Assembly (NCBI GenBank): GCA_021018815.1
Contig: JAITYX010000063.1
Coordinates: 1,364,001-1,428,000 of the forward strand
Length of the DNA: 64,000 nt
Source: Talinum fruticosum
Taxonomy: Eukaryota > Streptophyta > Magnoliopsida > Caryophyllales > Talinaceae
Reading direction: 5' to 3'
The notes beneath the pieces were generated by a model. That model made no database searches. It was not told the origin of the DNA and saw only the letters and a program-made list of their open reading frames with translations. Made by a program: the position numbers and the translations under genes. Numbering within the stretch: the first letter of the stretch is position 1; every line of letters begins with the position of its first letter. This document shows positions 1-12,031 of the stretch, piece after piece.

Positions 1-2150
1 ACTATATTTTGTCTGCAAAAGTTATCCCTTTTCTTTTAATAGAAAGAGAAGTTTTAGAAAGATAATTTTTAAATAAGAATAAATTAAAAATATTAAAATA
101 AAATTTTATTTTAAAAAATATAATTGTAAATATATTTATATCTTATTCTATACTTGTAGCATCAATCTAACCACAAATTATATTCTTCGATTTCAATCCA
201 TCTTTTCTAAACGTCAAGGAGTTATATCTAATTTCATATAGTAGATCTCTGTGTGATATAATAGATGTAACTTTAAAATATCACCTTAATCGATGCATAT
301 GAAATTCCATTGTTTATTCCCAATTAAAATTAATGAGAGCAACCGATAATAAAAATAACATAAATATACCATCAAATCTAATTAACAACCCTAATGAATC
401 AACCATAATAAAATTTACGCGTATAGACAAGAAAAATAATATGCATAAAAGCGAGAAATAAAACTATCACAAAAAGGAGAGAAACCCGACTCTCACAAAA
501 TAGAGAGAAATCTGAATTCTCACCGGAAGAAGAGAAAATTTACATGAAAAAAATAACAATACCTATATATATTGGTAGAAATTGAAGTAAAGGGGTTTGC
601 TTTTTACCATAATTGGGCAATAGTAATCTCAGTGATCTATAGAAGAGGAAAAAAAAATAGTGGATACAAAATTAGGATTTAGAGAAGAGAGAAAGAGGGA
701 AGAGGAGAGAAGGAAAAGGAAAAGGAAAAGGTTATTTTTTTGTTGAGGAAAAATCGTCCTAGTTGATCATATCATATTCAGTGAAAGAATATTGCCTTTG
801 ACCATAAGTTTTCTAAGAATATTCTAGATTTGGAAAATTTTATCGTTCATTAATTGAACTAATACAAAATTGAAACAATTATTAAAATAAAAATAGAAAA
901 TCAATTTGATATATTTTGAAAAAGGACAAAAATGAATTTTCATAATCAATTTTTTCAAACGGTTTTTTTATTCAGACCAGAAAATTCGTGCATGGCCTTG
1001 GGCGTAACACAAAAACTCAACCTAATAACTAGGGAAAAGATCAGGATCAAATAAATCTCCACCTTTGAGTATTGGGTCAAAGCATATAATTACTCAAAGG
1101 GAACATAGCCTAATTGCAACAAATAAATTGTAGCATTCCGTAAAAAAAAAAAAATACATATATCATAAACTCGTGACCGGAAGACGATCTGGAAAAATCT
1201 TCTAATTATGAAAAAGATCAATAATTATACGTATTAAGAATAAAATTTTATATCTTAGAAGATTGATTCCTGACTCATCTTGAGAGTCAATTAAACTCTA
1301 TGGTTCTACACACTAGAGGTAAGCAATGATTAAGCAACCATTAGTAATACATTTAATTAATTCATTCCTTTTTTTCAAAATTCGTTCTCTAACTTGAGCG
1401 TCGGAGGCTTTTAAAGAGGAGCAACACATCTGCACCTCTTGAGGATTCTTTAATAGGTTTCTTGCATGGTGGTACAAATTTTCCAAGGTTGAAATCTGAC
1501 CTAATTCTTTCCCATGTTGAAACAGTTTTGAAAAATCATTTTATTTATTTGAACATTTTCTTTAAATAGAGGGAGAACCCATAAGAGCTCCTCCTTGGGC
1601 CTAATGTAAAGCACTTGGACTTTCTAATTTGCTATGAGATGTTAGTTGGATTATGTGAATATGTTCAGTCGAAAGTGATTCTCTCTGCTAAATTCTAGGT
1701 TAGGTGTATGCATGAAAGGCAATTGATATATATAAAGTAGATGATTTTAAAAGAAGTCATGCATCCGAACTTGTTTAACAAATCTATTTTTATAGTCGGA
1801 AAGGAAAATCTATGGTTCAAGGAGAGGTTTTGTGTTTGATTTAAAATCTTTATAAGGTGCTCCTTGAACCCATAGTAAACTCGGTCTCGATATGTTGACC
1901 GATGTTCATTTCACCTAAACTTATTTTCTTAAATGAATAGCAAAGTAGACTAAAATAACATAGGAAATAAAAGGGCAAGTGATTAAAAGAATCACTAGAA
2001 ACAGAGAAAGTAGAAAAGAACATAAGTTGATCCCCATAAAACTGAATCGATCTTGGGGAGCTTATAGGAGTATTTAATATGTAGCTGGTTTTTTGATGGT
2101 TTCTAAGTGGCAGGGTATTGATGATTTGAAATTTAGGGACTTAGACGATC
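1..2150. other. AT-rich intergenic DNA, no gene seen
   Basis: No reading frame of useful length or recognisable domain on either strand. The stretch is AT-rich, with short homopurine runs near 660-730 and one inverted repeat listed separately. It may be decayed transposon sequence, but I see no terminal repeats that define an element. Confidence 0.6.
1810..1875. repeat. Short inverted repeat (hairpin)
   Basis: The arm CTATGGTTCAAGGAG (1810-1824) is complementary to CTCCTTGAACCCATAG (1860-1875), with one extra base in the right arm. About 35 bases of AT-rich loop separate them. It could fold as a hairpin in RNA or be a remnant of a transposon end. No function can be assigned. Confidence 0.55.
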
Positions 2151-2987
2151 AATATATATATATATAAAGAAGGTTGATGCTTCTCCATTACCAACAACCA
2201 TAAAAGGTCCCGGGGATTACAATGTATGTCATTCCTCTGCTACCTCTTGATCACTCGTATAACCCTTTTTCTATTTATACATTAAGTCTATTCATCTTTC
2301 AAAACCTCTCGAACCCCTTAAAATAAAGAGGGCTCTTTGCTTTACATTTTCTACAATGATATGTAGAGTTTTTCCAGCTCATCGGTTGCTCGCTCCGGAA
2401 TACTCGGTCATTCCTTGCTGTCTAGACCCCATATACTAGTGCGAGATATGCTAGCCCACTCGTAGTTGTTTCTCCCATTTTATTCTTTGCATCTTCTCAA
2501 TCCATTCCCATAATGTCTTTCCTGAGCATTTTATCTCTGCCCACTTTGTTAAACTCTCCCCGATCTTGGCAGACAAATATGCAATCAAAAAGAGGTGCTC
2601 TATGGTCTCGGTTGCCATTGTCACAAATCCCACACTTAGTATCCATCATGGGATTATATTTACGTAATCTTGCTTTGACAAGTATTCTTCTTCACATTAG
2701 CAGCCTTAGGGTGAAAGCATGCTTTGGGATATTCATCCTTGACCACACTAGCCAGGCCCATTTTTCTTTGTTTTGCGGGTTTAATCTCCATACATAGCCT
2801 ATGCTTGATTGAATAATCTCCATTCGCTCTTGCATCCCACTGCCATCTGTGTGCCATTGTACTTCCTCATTTAAATATCTCCTTAATTCTACAAATTTTC
2901 CTCCAATACCAACATGTGTCGCCTTTGGGTTGATAGGTCCACTAATCACTTTCTTGAATATATCTTCCATGCACCCACTTAACCCAT

Positions 2988-4635
2988 CGACGGACCGCAA
3001 GGGTACGATGTATGATTGTACCAAGTCAAGATCGATCCCACAAGGACTTGATCTAGCAACGCACTAAACTAGTCATCTACTCAATTGCTAAACAAATCAG
3101 ATTTTTGGAGTTGGTTCTTTGCTAAACTGCTTCTAAAACTAAAATCAAGAAAACTAATTTAAGATTTAATCAATGGATAAAAACATTTAGGGATTTGATT
3201 TCCTAATGCAATGAGTTTGATTATTTAAACATAATTTACGCTATCATCTTTTCAATTGAATCAATGATCGATAATCAAATAATTATATCGCTCTTTCGAT
3301 GCTAAATAGAATTGCTCTATAATCTAACAAACAACTTTCGTATGATTTTCAAGTTAATCAAAGTTAAAAATTTCAAATTATCGAAGTAATCCCCTAATTT
3401 ACTAATCTTTTCTCAAATTTCATAAACTAGGTAGAATGGTTGGTTGTCGGATTATTTTATTTTACTTTTCGAGTACATGATAGATTAATCTCAAATCACA
3501 AGTATTCTAGGCATTCAAAACACTCATAAGCATGAAAAACCCAACCATTTATTGATTCAACATCGGAATTCAAAAATAAATTATGAAAGCCTACTCAAAC
3601 AACATTGTTTCGGATTATAAATCCCTAGAAAAACTAAAACTACTGAAACATGATTATTGAAAAGTTAACAAAAACCCAATACATAAAAATCAAACCTCAA
3701 ACAACAAAAAACGAAGAAGTAAGTTGATTCCCTTCAAGAACTCCACTTGAATCTCTCGACTTCGAATGAAAATTCCCTCAAGCTGCTTCAATCTTCTTCT
3801 TCAATTCTTCAAAAGTTTTTGGTTTGATGTGGATGAATGAAGGTAGGATAATGGTAATGGATGAGTGGTGGATAAACACATGTATGGATGCCTCAAAATC
3901 AGATGAAAATCGGCTTAAATCCACAATTATGAAGCAATCAAAGCCCGAAACCGTCAAAGCCGAAGCATCTAGGCGAAATTACAGACCAACATGGGCTGTG
4001 TCGATCGCCACGGGCTGCCCGTGTCGGCTGTTAGAACGCCAGTTCTTGACGAAACAATGGAAATGGGTCTTGTCAATGGACACGGTCCACCCGTTCTCGA
4101 TGCAAAGGCTCGACCTCCAACACGGGCTGTGTCGGTAGACACGGGCTGTCCGTGTTGGTTCGTCGGAAGGCATGCATCAAACCGATTCGATTATAACTTC
4201 CTCGTCCGATGTCCAAATGATGTGATTCTTGATTTGCCAAAAAGTTCATTAAGTATAGTTTCTAATTATTTCATCATTATTCTTCCTTCATAAGTGTAGA
4301 AAAAGAATGATTCGGACAAGTAAGAAGTATCCGTTACCGCACCTTTCTTACTTTCCGGCTCATATTTTTCCGTTCCTCAACGAATTGAGCTTATGATATG
4401 TCATTGGAAAGCTCTTTCAATAAGGAAGTTAGAAACATAGACTCAAAATAGCTTTGGACCGAAAATATGACTAAAAATTAGGTCCAAATCACTAGGAAGA
4501 CTGTAGAAACAGGACAAAAACGCAAAACCCAGGTGTAAAGCATAAATGGGGCATAAAGTACATAAATATGAATATAAATCCCCAAAAATGATAAACAACC
4601 TCCTTTGAAATCTAATGCAAATATGACACTTATCA
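2988..4635 (-). mobile_element. Solo LTR, gypsy-type, inserted in the LINE
   Basis: A 1648-base block interrupts the LINE. On the minus strand it starts TGATAAGTGTCATATTTG at 4635 and ends after a CTTGCGGT motif near 2988. Flanks are CCCAT (2983-2987) and CCAAC (4636-4640), each one change from an inferred ancestral CCCAC duplication. The expected terminal TG appears decayed to CG at 2988. The sequence matches in layout a second copy at 54131-57194: a CCGCAAG-g-t motif at one end and a GC-rich patch of CACGGGC palindromes 0.4-0.6 kb from the other (3990-4170). No internal protein domain is present, so a solo LTR or a short non-autonomous LTR element is most likely. The gypsy assignment rests on remembered LTR motifs. 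Confidence 0.6.
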
Positions 4636-6118
4636 CCAACAATGAATCTTTTTTTGTTGCAACTGCTCACACCAATTTTGTTACAAAGGCTTCATTCCAA
4701 ATCCCCAAGTTCTTTAGCCCTAGCCCACCATATAACTTTGGTTTACAAGCCTCATCCCATGCTATATAAGGAACCCTTCCCAAATTTCTCATCAGTCCCC
4801 TACTACTAGTTTCTACATTTGCAGTAATTAGATCTATTACCTCGTGTGGCAGGAGAAAAACTTAGGCCCAGAAGTTGAAAATTCCCATTAACACCGAGTT
4901 GATCAAGGTGACTTTGCCCACGTCTGAGATCTGTCTTGATGCCCACATTTGGATTCTTACAGTAATTTTATCCACAAATATTCTACATTCTGCCTTTGAG
5001 AGTCCACTAGCTGTGATTGGGAATCCCAAATATTTTATAGGGAAATTCCCCTCTAAAAAACCAGTAGAACTTATCAACTGGTGTTTCCTTTCTTGAGTTG
5101 TGCCTACTATTATTAGCTCAGACTTCCCATGCTTTGCCTGCAACCCTGAAAATGTTGAGAATTCACTGAATGTCCTCATAATAACATCTATTGATTTTTT
5201 CCTTGCTGCACAAAATATGCTGCAAACATTAGGTGTGTCATTTTAAGCCTTTTGCAGTCGGGGTGGTATATGAAATCTGCCTGTTTTGCTGCATGCTCCA
5301 GTGACCTGGAGAGATACTCCATAGCAAGTACAAACAAGAGGGGCAAGAGGGGTCCCCCTATCTTAACCCCTCCCTCCTCGAAAAACCCATAGTTATTACC
5401 ATTCTTAGAAATGGTGAAAGATGTAGATGTTATGCATGACATTATCCATTGCACCATCTCCTGTGGAAATCTGAATGCTTGTAACACCTCTGTATAAACT
5501 CCCAATACAATGAATCATATTCTTTCCTTATGTCGATCTTGAATACACATCTAGGGGACACATTCTTCCTATTATAACCTCGTGCTTTTCTTGGCACAAA
5601 AGCACATTATGCAGCAATTCTCTTTTTACAAAAGCCCCTTGGCTCTGGCTTATCAGGCAAGGCATAACATCTCTCAGTTTCTTACAAATGAGCTTGGATA
5701 TACATTTGTATATTACATTGCAGCACGATATTGGCCTGAAGTCAGCAGCTGATTGTGGATTACTAACTTTAGGCAATAGCACCAAATTTGTAGCGTTCCA
5801 GTCTCTTTTCATTTGACCTTCTCTAAAGAATTCTTGCACATCTTCACAAACATGTGTGCCTATGAGTTCCCATGATTCTTTGAAAAAACCACTACTATAC
5901 CCATCCGGTCCTGGGGATTTGTCATTAGATATTGACCATAGAGATTTTTTTTTCCTCATGTCCAAATGTCTTGCAGAGGTCCACTTGTTGTGCTATACTA
6001 AACACTGTACCATTTTGTGCTAGATAATCATCAATGTTCCTCCTCTGATTTGTTTGTGCACCTAGGAGTTCTTGGTAATATTCCAACATGACCTGTGCAA
6101 CCTGATTTGTCTTGTATA

Positions 6119-6120
<2 letters not shown>

Positions 6121-6161
<41 letters not shown>
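6121..6161. repeat. (AT)n microsatellite inside the LINE
   Basis: About 20 AT dinucleotides interrupt the degraded ORF2 of the LINE. This is a simple-sequence expansion with no other content. Confidence 0.95.
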
Positions 6162-6162
<1 letters not shown>

Positions 6163-7250
6163 CTAGCTTTTTTCCTTTCCTGATTCTGGCCATAAACCAT
6201 TTCGTACACTAATCACTATAGTGTGTCCAATCTATTTTGGATTGTTGTTTCATCAATAATAGAGAGGATTGCAAGATATGCAGGTATTCAATCTTTTTAT
6301 TTATTTTAGTCTGCTGTAACTCCTCATTCCTAGGATCAACTTGCAATTTTTGTTGAATCTACTCCAGTTCTTTTCTTGACTCACCTACTTGACTGTGTAT
6401 ATTTTCATATTTATCCCTGTTGAGATGCTTCAATGGCTTTTTAAGGCTCATCAACACCCTTCTTAGTTCAATCATCTTTGAGTTATGTTTATTTTGCTCA
6501 ATGCCTTTTTCACAATCTCATGAAATTTGAGGTCTTTTACCCACATATCACAAAAATTTGAAGCTTGCAGCTACTTTTGGGCATTCAGGAAATGTCAAAA
6601 GTATAGGGGTGTGATTTGACAGCCCTTGTTGCAGATATTCAACATGCACATAATCAAAAGCATTAAACCAATGTATGTTGATCAATGTCCAAATCAATTC
6701 TTGACCATACCTGATTATTGGTCCAAGTGTATTTTGCTCCTATGCATTGCATTACTTCCAATCCACAATTCTCCAGGCAGGTTCTGAAATCTCCAATATC
6801 CCCATCTGTAGTTTCAATATGTCTCAGTCTGTCGTCAAGTTCTAGGATTGAGTTAAAATCCCCTAAGAGGCACCGTGCTCCATTTATTTGTCGTGCAGTT
6901 TCGGTTATCTTCTCCCACATTTCCTTCCTTTGATGCACCTTGTTATACTCGTACAATGTTGTCCAATGAAAAGCCTTTCCAGTCTTTATTTGTGTAACAT
7001 AACAGTGGATTAGTTGCTCAGTTGTGTACTCAACCTGCACATTGTAGCACAATGGTTTCCATGTGATCATAATTCTCCCTTTTTGCACCGTATTTCCATT
7101 TGTGTGATATGCCTAGCCCTCCAGCATTCTATTTGCCACAACATCTTCTTTTTCAATTTTCAATTTTGTTTCCAAAAATCCAACAAGACCTACATTTTGT
7201 TTTTCATATATTGTTTTATATCTATCTGTTTATTAGGGCTGTTTAAGCCC

Positions 7251-8493
7251 TTAACATTCCAATAGAGAATTTTCTCCATCTGGAGGCTTACCTCCTAGCA
7301 CCTCTTTTGTGACCATGCTCTCAATTTCCTTCTCAAGTAACACATCAAAGTTGTTTCTTGAGATTGTGGGTGTTATGACTCGTGCTGGACTTCTAACTGC
7401 AATCCTCCTTGGCGTGCTAAGACCTTCCTCATCAGTTTGTACTTGTGCTTGCTGCCCACTGTTTTGAATTGGACCTAATGTAACTGGGTTTTGTTGCACA
7501 TGTCTCCATTCTTGTCTAATCCCTATCTTCTTCCTACAGTTCATCTCATCATGCCCAAACAGTGAGCAATGAGAGCAACAAACTGGCTTCCATTCAAACA
7601 CAACCTTTTGCTTAATGAGTACACCATTTTCATTAGCAAATTGTTCATGCTCTGGGAGAGCTCATTCAGCTGCACTTCAATCAATAGCCTAGCATATTGT
7701 AGCATTGTTTTTTGCGTCGTAGGCTTATCAATCTTTATAAGTATCCCAATCATAATTCCAATCTTTCTTAAGCTATTGATCCCCCAATACTTAATGTCCA
7801 CTTCTGGTAACTGCACCCATACAGGTAAAGAGCTAATGGCATTGGTATTAATCTCAAGTTTAGGGTTCCATGGTCTGACAAGAAAAGGCTTCCTGTCAAA
7901 AAATATATCCCCTTAGCTAATACATCCTCTTTATCCTGCAAATTTGAGAAACGAACCAGGTATATCCCTTTCCTAACCACAGCCACATTATCAATAGCAT
8001 GATTTTTCCATATTCTCCGAACAAAACCATCAATAACTTCAAATGGTGGGTTTACCCGCAATACCCTACACAGAATCGCAGATTTCCAGCACTTTATTTC
8101 ACCGGCTATATCATTATGATTTAGTTGTGCTATTTTAGACCCATTCACATCTACAGCAGGAATATACTTCAATGAGTTAACTTCCTTAAGATTGACCAGT
8201 GCTGCATACGTGCTTGTTTTTGGCGGTGGAGTGGGTGTTCTCCCTCTATCCTCCCGATTAGTTTGGGATCTGATCTCCTCTACCCCTTGTTCTTGCATCT
8301 CCGTTTTTTATTCCCCTTTAATTAATCGATTCTTTTCTGGTATTGTTCGATTGCTTCCAAGCATTTTGTCCTTCCCCGTGCTTGATTGCGCCTCTTTTTG
8401 ACTGTTTTGTCCAGATGGTGTCCTAACTGATGACGATCAAGTGGAATTTCCTTTGATTGGGTGTGATTTTGGCCTTCCTCACTTTCCCCCGCC
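7251..8493 (-). pseudogene. LINE ORF1 remnant (DUF4283 / zinc knuckle)
   Basis: The likely start is the ATG at 8493 in an acceptable context. The N-terminal piece (8493-8322) is charged. The next frame (8298-7768) carries the DUF4283-like stretch with Val-Arg-Arg-Ile-Trp and Gly-Ile-Tyr-Leu-Val-Arg-Phe. A frame change leads to Asp-Ile-Lys-Tyr-Trp-Gly (about 7790), then a CCHC zinc knuckle with spacing C-x2-C-x4-H-x4-C (about 7575-7535). Proteins of this family bind LINE RNA in the ribonucleoprotein. At least three frame breaks are needed to read through it. Confidence 0.8.
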
Positions 8494-8526
8494 ATGGCTA
8501 AGCTTCGTGCTTGAAGCAAAGCGAAG

Positions 8527-8545
8527 GTATTATATTATATTATAT

Positions 8546-8635
<90 letters not shown>
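8527..8635. repeat. (TATAT)n/(TA)n microsatellite
   Basis: A TATAT pentamer series grades into a long pure TA run at the 5' boundary of the minus-strand LINE. Such tracts are length-polymorphic and prone to assembly error. Confidence 0.95.
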
Positions 8636-8636
<1 letters not shown>

Positions 8637-8678
8637 TTGATAATAAAAAAATTAAATTTACAACTATAATAACAAAAT

Positions 8679-10366
8679 CACTACTACAAAAGCATTAATA
8701 TAGCAACGAAACTTATTGATGAAATACAAGTCTGTCACAAAGCGACGACTGAAATAGGGACGAAACCGACATATGTCGGATAAAACTCAATTAGCGACAA
8801 AATTAGCAATGAACGAAAAATTCGTCACTATTTTATTAATAAGCGACGGACCTAGTGACGGAAATGAGACAATTAGCGAAATATTTTTGAAATCAATTTT
8901 TGTATTTTTTATAAAAAATTATTAAATAGCGACAGACTACATCCGTCGTTAATTTAAAACTTATTTAAATTTTTTCAAATACTAAAAATGTTTCAAAATT
9001 TTAAATTAGTAACTAAATCATTCTGTTGCTAATTCAAAATTTTCAAATTTTTAAATTTGTAGGCTATTTAAAATTTTTAAAATATTCAAAAAAATTCAAA
9101 TTTTTAGTAGCGACTGAAATTAGTTCGTTGTTGATTCTATCACTAATTCAAATTTAAAAAAATTTTTAAATTAGAGTGCTATTTAAATTTTTTCAAATTT
9201 TTTTCAATTTTTTAATTAGGGACGGACTAAGTCCGTCACTGAGTGCGTCATTGTTGAAATTAAAACCCTGTCTTGGACAAGGACGATTAGACGACAACAA
9301 GAAACGGAGTAGAATTAGAGAGCAATGAGAGTGCAAGAGAACGAGCGAGTGCTTTCCCCTTTGCAACCATCCACCACCGCCGTTGTTCGCCGTCACAATC
9401 GTCGTGCACGCCACCAACTAATCACCTTCAACTTCTTATACGTATGCTTTTTCCATCCACCCTCATTGTTGATTATATTTAGAGTTTAGTTTATTTAGTA
9501 TAAAATTCGAGATTTCGAGAGAATTTGATGTAAATTAATATTCATTTTGATAGCCATTGTTAGAATGAAAATGAGGTAGAAGGTGAAGATAATTAATAGA
9601 GTATTAGAGATATTATTGTACTCCCATATTGGTGAGTTATTCCACCATATATCTTTCACAATAATGAGGAAGAGGAATAACAAGAAGAAGAGGAAGAGGA
9701 AGTGGATCCCTAATTGATGATGAGCATAACTTGTATTTCTAACCAATGTAATACACTTGTTTTTCAATTAGTTTTTATGGTGGTTTAAGTTGGATTATTT
9801 ATAACTTTTGTGTTTGTACATGGCAATGAACTTTGCCAAATGGTTGTTGTAAATATGATTTATGTATGTTCATCATGTTATTATGATATATATTGTGGAT
9901 TTGGATTTGTATTTTGTTCTAAATTTTTTGTATTAAGTACTCGAAAAACAAGCATAATTGTTGATTTTTTTAAAAAAAAATTAGTGACGAAATAGCGACG
10001 GAAATGGCATGTTCCGTCCTTGAAGTCAATGAAGGAATCAAATGTTTTGTCGCTCACATCAGCGACGAAACAGGTAATTCTGTCGTTGATTTTCCTAACT
10101 ATGAAATTCTTCACTAACGGAATCGCATGTTCCATCGCCGACATCGGCGACGAGACAAGTAATTCTATCATTGATTTTCCTAGCAATGTAATCAAATCTT
10201 GTAGCTTTTCCATAGCTAATAAGCGACAAATTCGTAAAATTCTATTGCTGATAATTAGCAACACGAAAAATAGAGACGAAAATTTTCTGTCAGCTAATAC
10301 TTAAATTCCGTCGAATGCGACATTCCGTCGTTGTTTTCGTTATTATATGGCGATTTTCTAGTAGTG
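8679..10366. mobile_element. Non-autonomous CACTA (En/Spm-like) DNA transposon
   Basis: The left end reads CACTACTACAAAAG and the right end, reversed, reads CACTACTAGAAAAT, the hallmark terminus of CACTA transposons. A 3-bp target duplication AAT lies on each side (8676-8678 and 10367-10369), as expected for this superfamily. Both subterminal regions carry many copies of GCGACGGA/TCCGTCGC-like words, in both orientations; such subterminal repeats are where the CACTA transposase is known to bind. Over 1688 bases there is no transposase domain and no convincing gene. The centre (about 9230-9470) is less AT-rich but I could not recognise a captured gene. The element would need a transposase supplied in trans. 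Confidence 0.88.
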
Positions 10367-10369
10367 AAT

Positions 10370-11056
10370 AAATATGACATACCCTTGTCGTTTAATATAT
10401 TTATTTATTGTAGTCGTTCGAATTCGAATGATCGATGCTTGTTACTGAGACTTATGTGACAGATCAATCAATATTTCAACCACATACAAACATAACACTA
10501 TAAAAAAGCTGATAGGGTTTTTTGTTAAGAAATAAAAAGGCTTTTTTTTTTTGAAAGGGCTAAATCTATTAGGTTTTAGTTGGGCTTTTAGGTAAGGCTC
10601 ATAATTGTTTTTTAATAAATATGGGTTAAGTTGATTTTATTTTTTATCTTAATTTATATCGGGTTTGATCGGTCTAATCCGGATCAACCATCAACCCGAT
10701 CAACCGATCTAATTCGAGTTAAACGATCCGATCGATTAAACCATTGACCCACTTCGATAATCGGGTCGATCACCCGACCGGTTCTCTCAACATAGATCAC
10801 AAGTAGTGGACAAAGGAGCACCATTTTAGAAAGAGAATTTTTTGAAGTTAATAAAAATTTAAACAAGACTATTATGTAAATTTCCCATTTGTAATAGTCG
10901 ATGCCGCAATAAGTTGAATCAAGGAACTTTCTTCTTTAAATAAATAAATAAATAGGCCCAAATTGAACGCTTACTTAATTTGTTAAGCACTATCACTTTC
11001 CTTTATCAATCAATTAATCACATGACGCAATGCTCTTCTGAATAAACTCATGCTCG

Positions 11057-11091
<35 letters not shown>

Positions 11092-11209
11092 GAGAGGGAT
11101 AAGGTGAGAGATGAAAAGAGTGAATATTAGCCATTAGATATAAATTAAAGGTATAAATTTAATTTTAATAAGAAAATCCTAACTAACTTTTCATTCCTCT
11201 CACCCACCT
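10370..11209. other. Intergenic DNA with a GATC/CCGGT-rich patch
   Basis: No gene is seen. Bases 10650-10795 contain many short CGATC, CCGAT and ACCGGT words in both orientations, which looks like an old repeat of unknown class. A TA microsatellite sits at about 11058-11086. The remainder is AT-rich. Confidence 0.5.
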
Positions 11210-12031
11210 TGTAACACCCTCAATCACCATTACTTAATAATCCCTTAATTAGAGAGTATTATGTATGGTCGCGGTGGAAGATAACGACTGAAAATGCTAC
11301 CGCCGCCCTAAAAATAGGACCAAGCTAAAATAGAATACGTAGAAACTTGCATCAATGAGTTACACTTTAGTGCGTCCCGATAGAAGTAAATATTTATGTC
11401 CTAAAGTGGTAAACCATACCACATAATTAAACCTACCCCAAAATACGGTTACGAGACATTTATATATTACATAAGCCCGGATAATTGTCTACGACTCAAA
11501 ATACGCAACATTTAATACATTCCAAAGTCAAACCTAAACAAGATGAGGAGAAAATCACCGTGAGCGCCTAGTTACCATCAAAGTCAATGTTACGAAATCC
11601 AGTTATATTTTGCTTCACCAAGCTTGTTAGACAATGGAATGTTCACAAATGCATTCCCTAAAAACAAAAACAATAAAATAATTCGAATAATGAGTCAAAA
11701 CTTCGTACGAACATTCCTGCACGATCAAAATTGCTTTGAAATATCTTAATTGAGCGAGCGCATTTCAATTCATTTTAGTTCGAAATCAAAGCGGAGAGAA
11801 TATGAGACAAACTTATTTGCCGGTTATTATCCGAAAGTGGAACCCCTTACATAATTGATGCGATCATTGAGTAAGGTACACATCTCCTCGGTCGACGGAG
11901 AACCCGAGTAGAAGTCGCGCGAGTGGAATTGAAAAGCCTAAGCCACGATAATTGATAATTGATAAGCGATGGGGATCCACTTAGTTAGGTGACAAAACTT
12001 GATTTGCATATGATTCATTATTAATTATATA

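Larger units (their letters stand above)
2240..7265 (-). pseudogene. LINE ORF2 remnant (endonuclease and reverse transcriptase)
   Basis: Fragments in several frames follow the ORF2 order. The endonuclease start (Tyr-Trp-Asn-Val-Lys-Gly-Leu-Asn, about 7260) and the Leu-Leu-Gly-Asp-Phe-Asn motif (about 6785) are visible. RT fragments carry Lys-Ser-Pro-Gly-Pro-Asp-Gly-Tyr (about 5920) and Phe-Arg-Pro-Ile-Ser-Cys-Cys (about 5720). The catalytic YADD-type motif has decayed to Phe-Ala-Ala-Tyr-Phe (about 5220), so the polymerase aspartates are lost. Later pieces include Gly-Phe-Pro-Ile-Thr (about 5015), the segment after the LTR insertion (3024-2692), and a zf-RVT tail (2640-2451) with Glu-Thr-Ile-Glu-His-Leu-Phe. 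In an active copy this protein nicks DNA and copies the LINE RNA at the nick. Multiple stops and frame changes show it is dead. Confidence 0.85.
2155..8520 (-). mobile_element. Decayed L1-type LINE retrotransposon, split by an LTR
   Basis: Read on the minus strand, the order is that of a plant L1 LINE. ORF1 has a DUF4283-like region and a CCHC zinc knuckle (about 8493-7251). It is followed by an apurinic-type endonuclease, reverse transcriptase, and a C-terminal zf-RVT region ending near 2250. The element ends in a TA run (about 2150-2165) rather than poly(A). It is interrupted by the LTR at 2988-4635: coding on one side stops in a Lys-Lys-Asp-Ser-Leu context and resumes as Trp-Val-Lys-Trp-Val-His at 2986. 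TA runs have grown inside it (6121-6161) and just 5' of it (8527-8635). Many frameshifts and stops make it inactive. I found no convincing target duplication, so the outer ends are approximate. Confidence 0.85.

Noticed and set aside
8441..8698. 85-codon frame with Tyr-Ile repeats
   Set aside because: Translation of a TA microsatellite next to the LINE.
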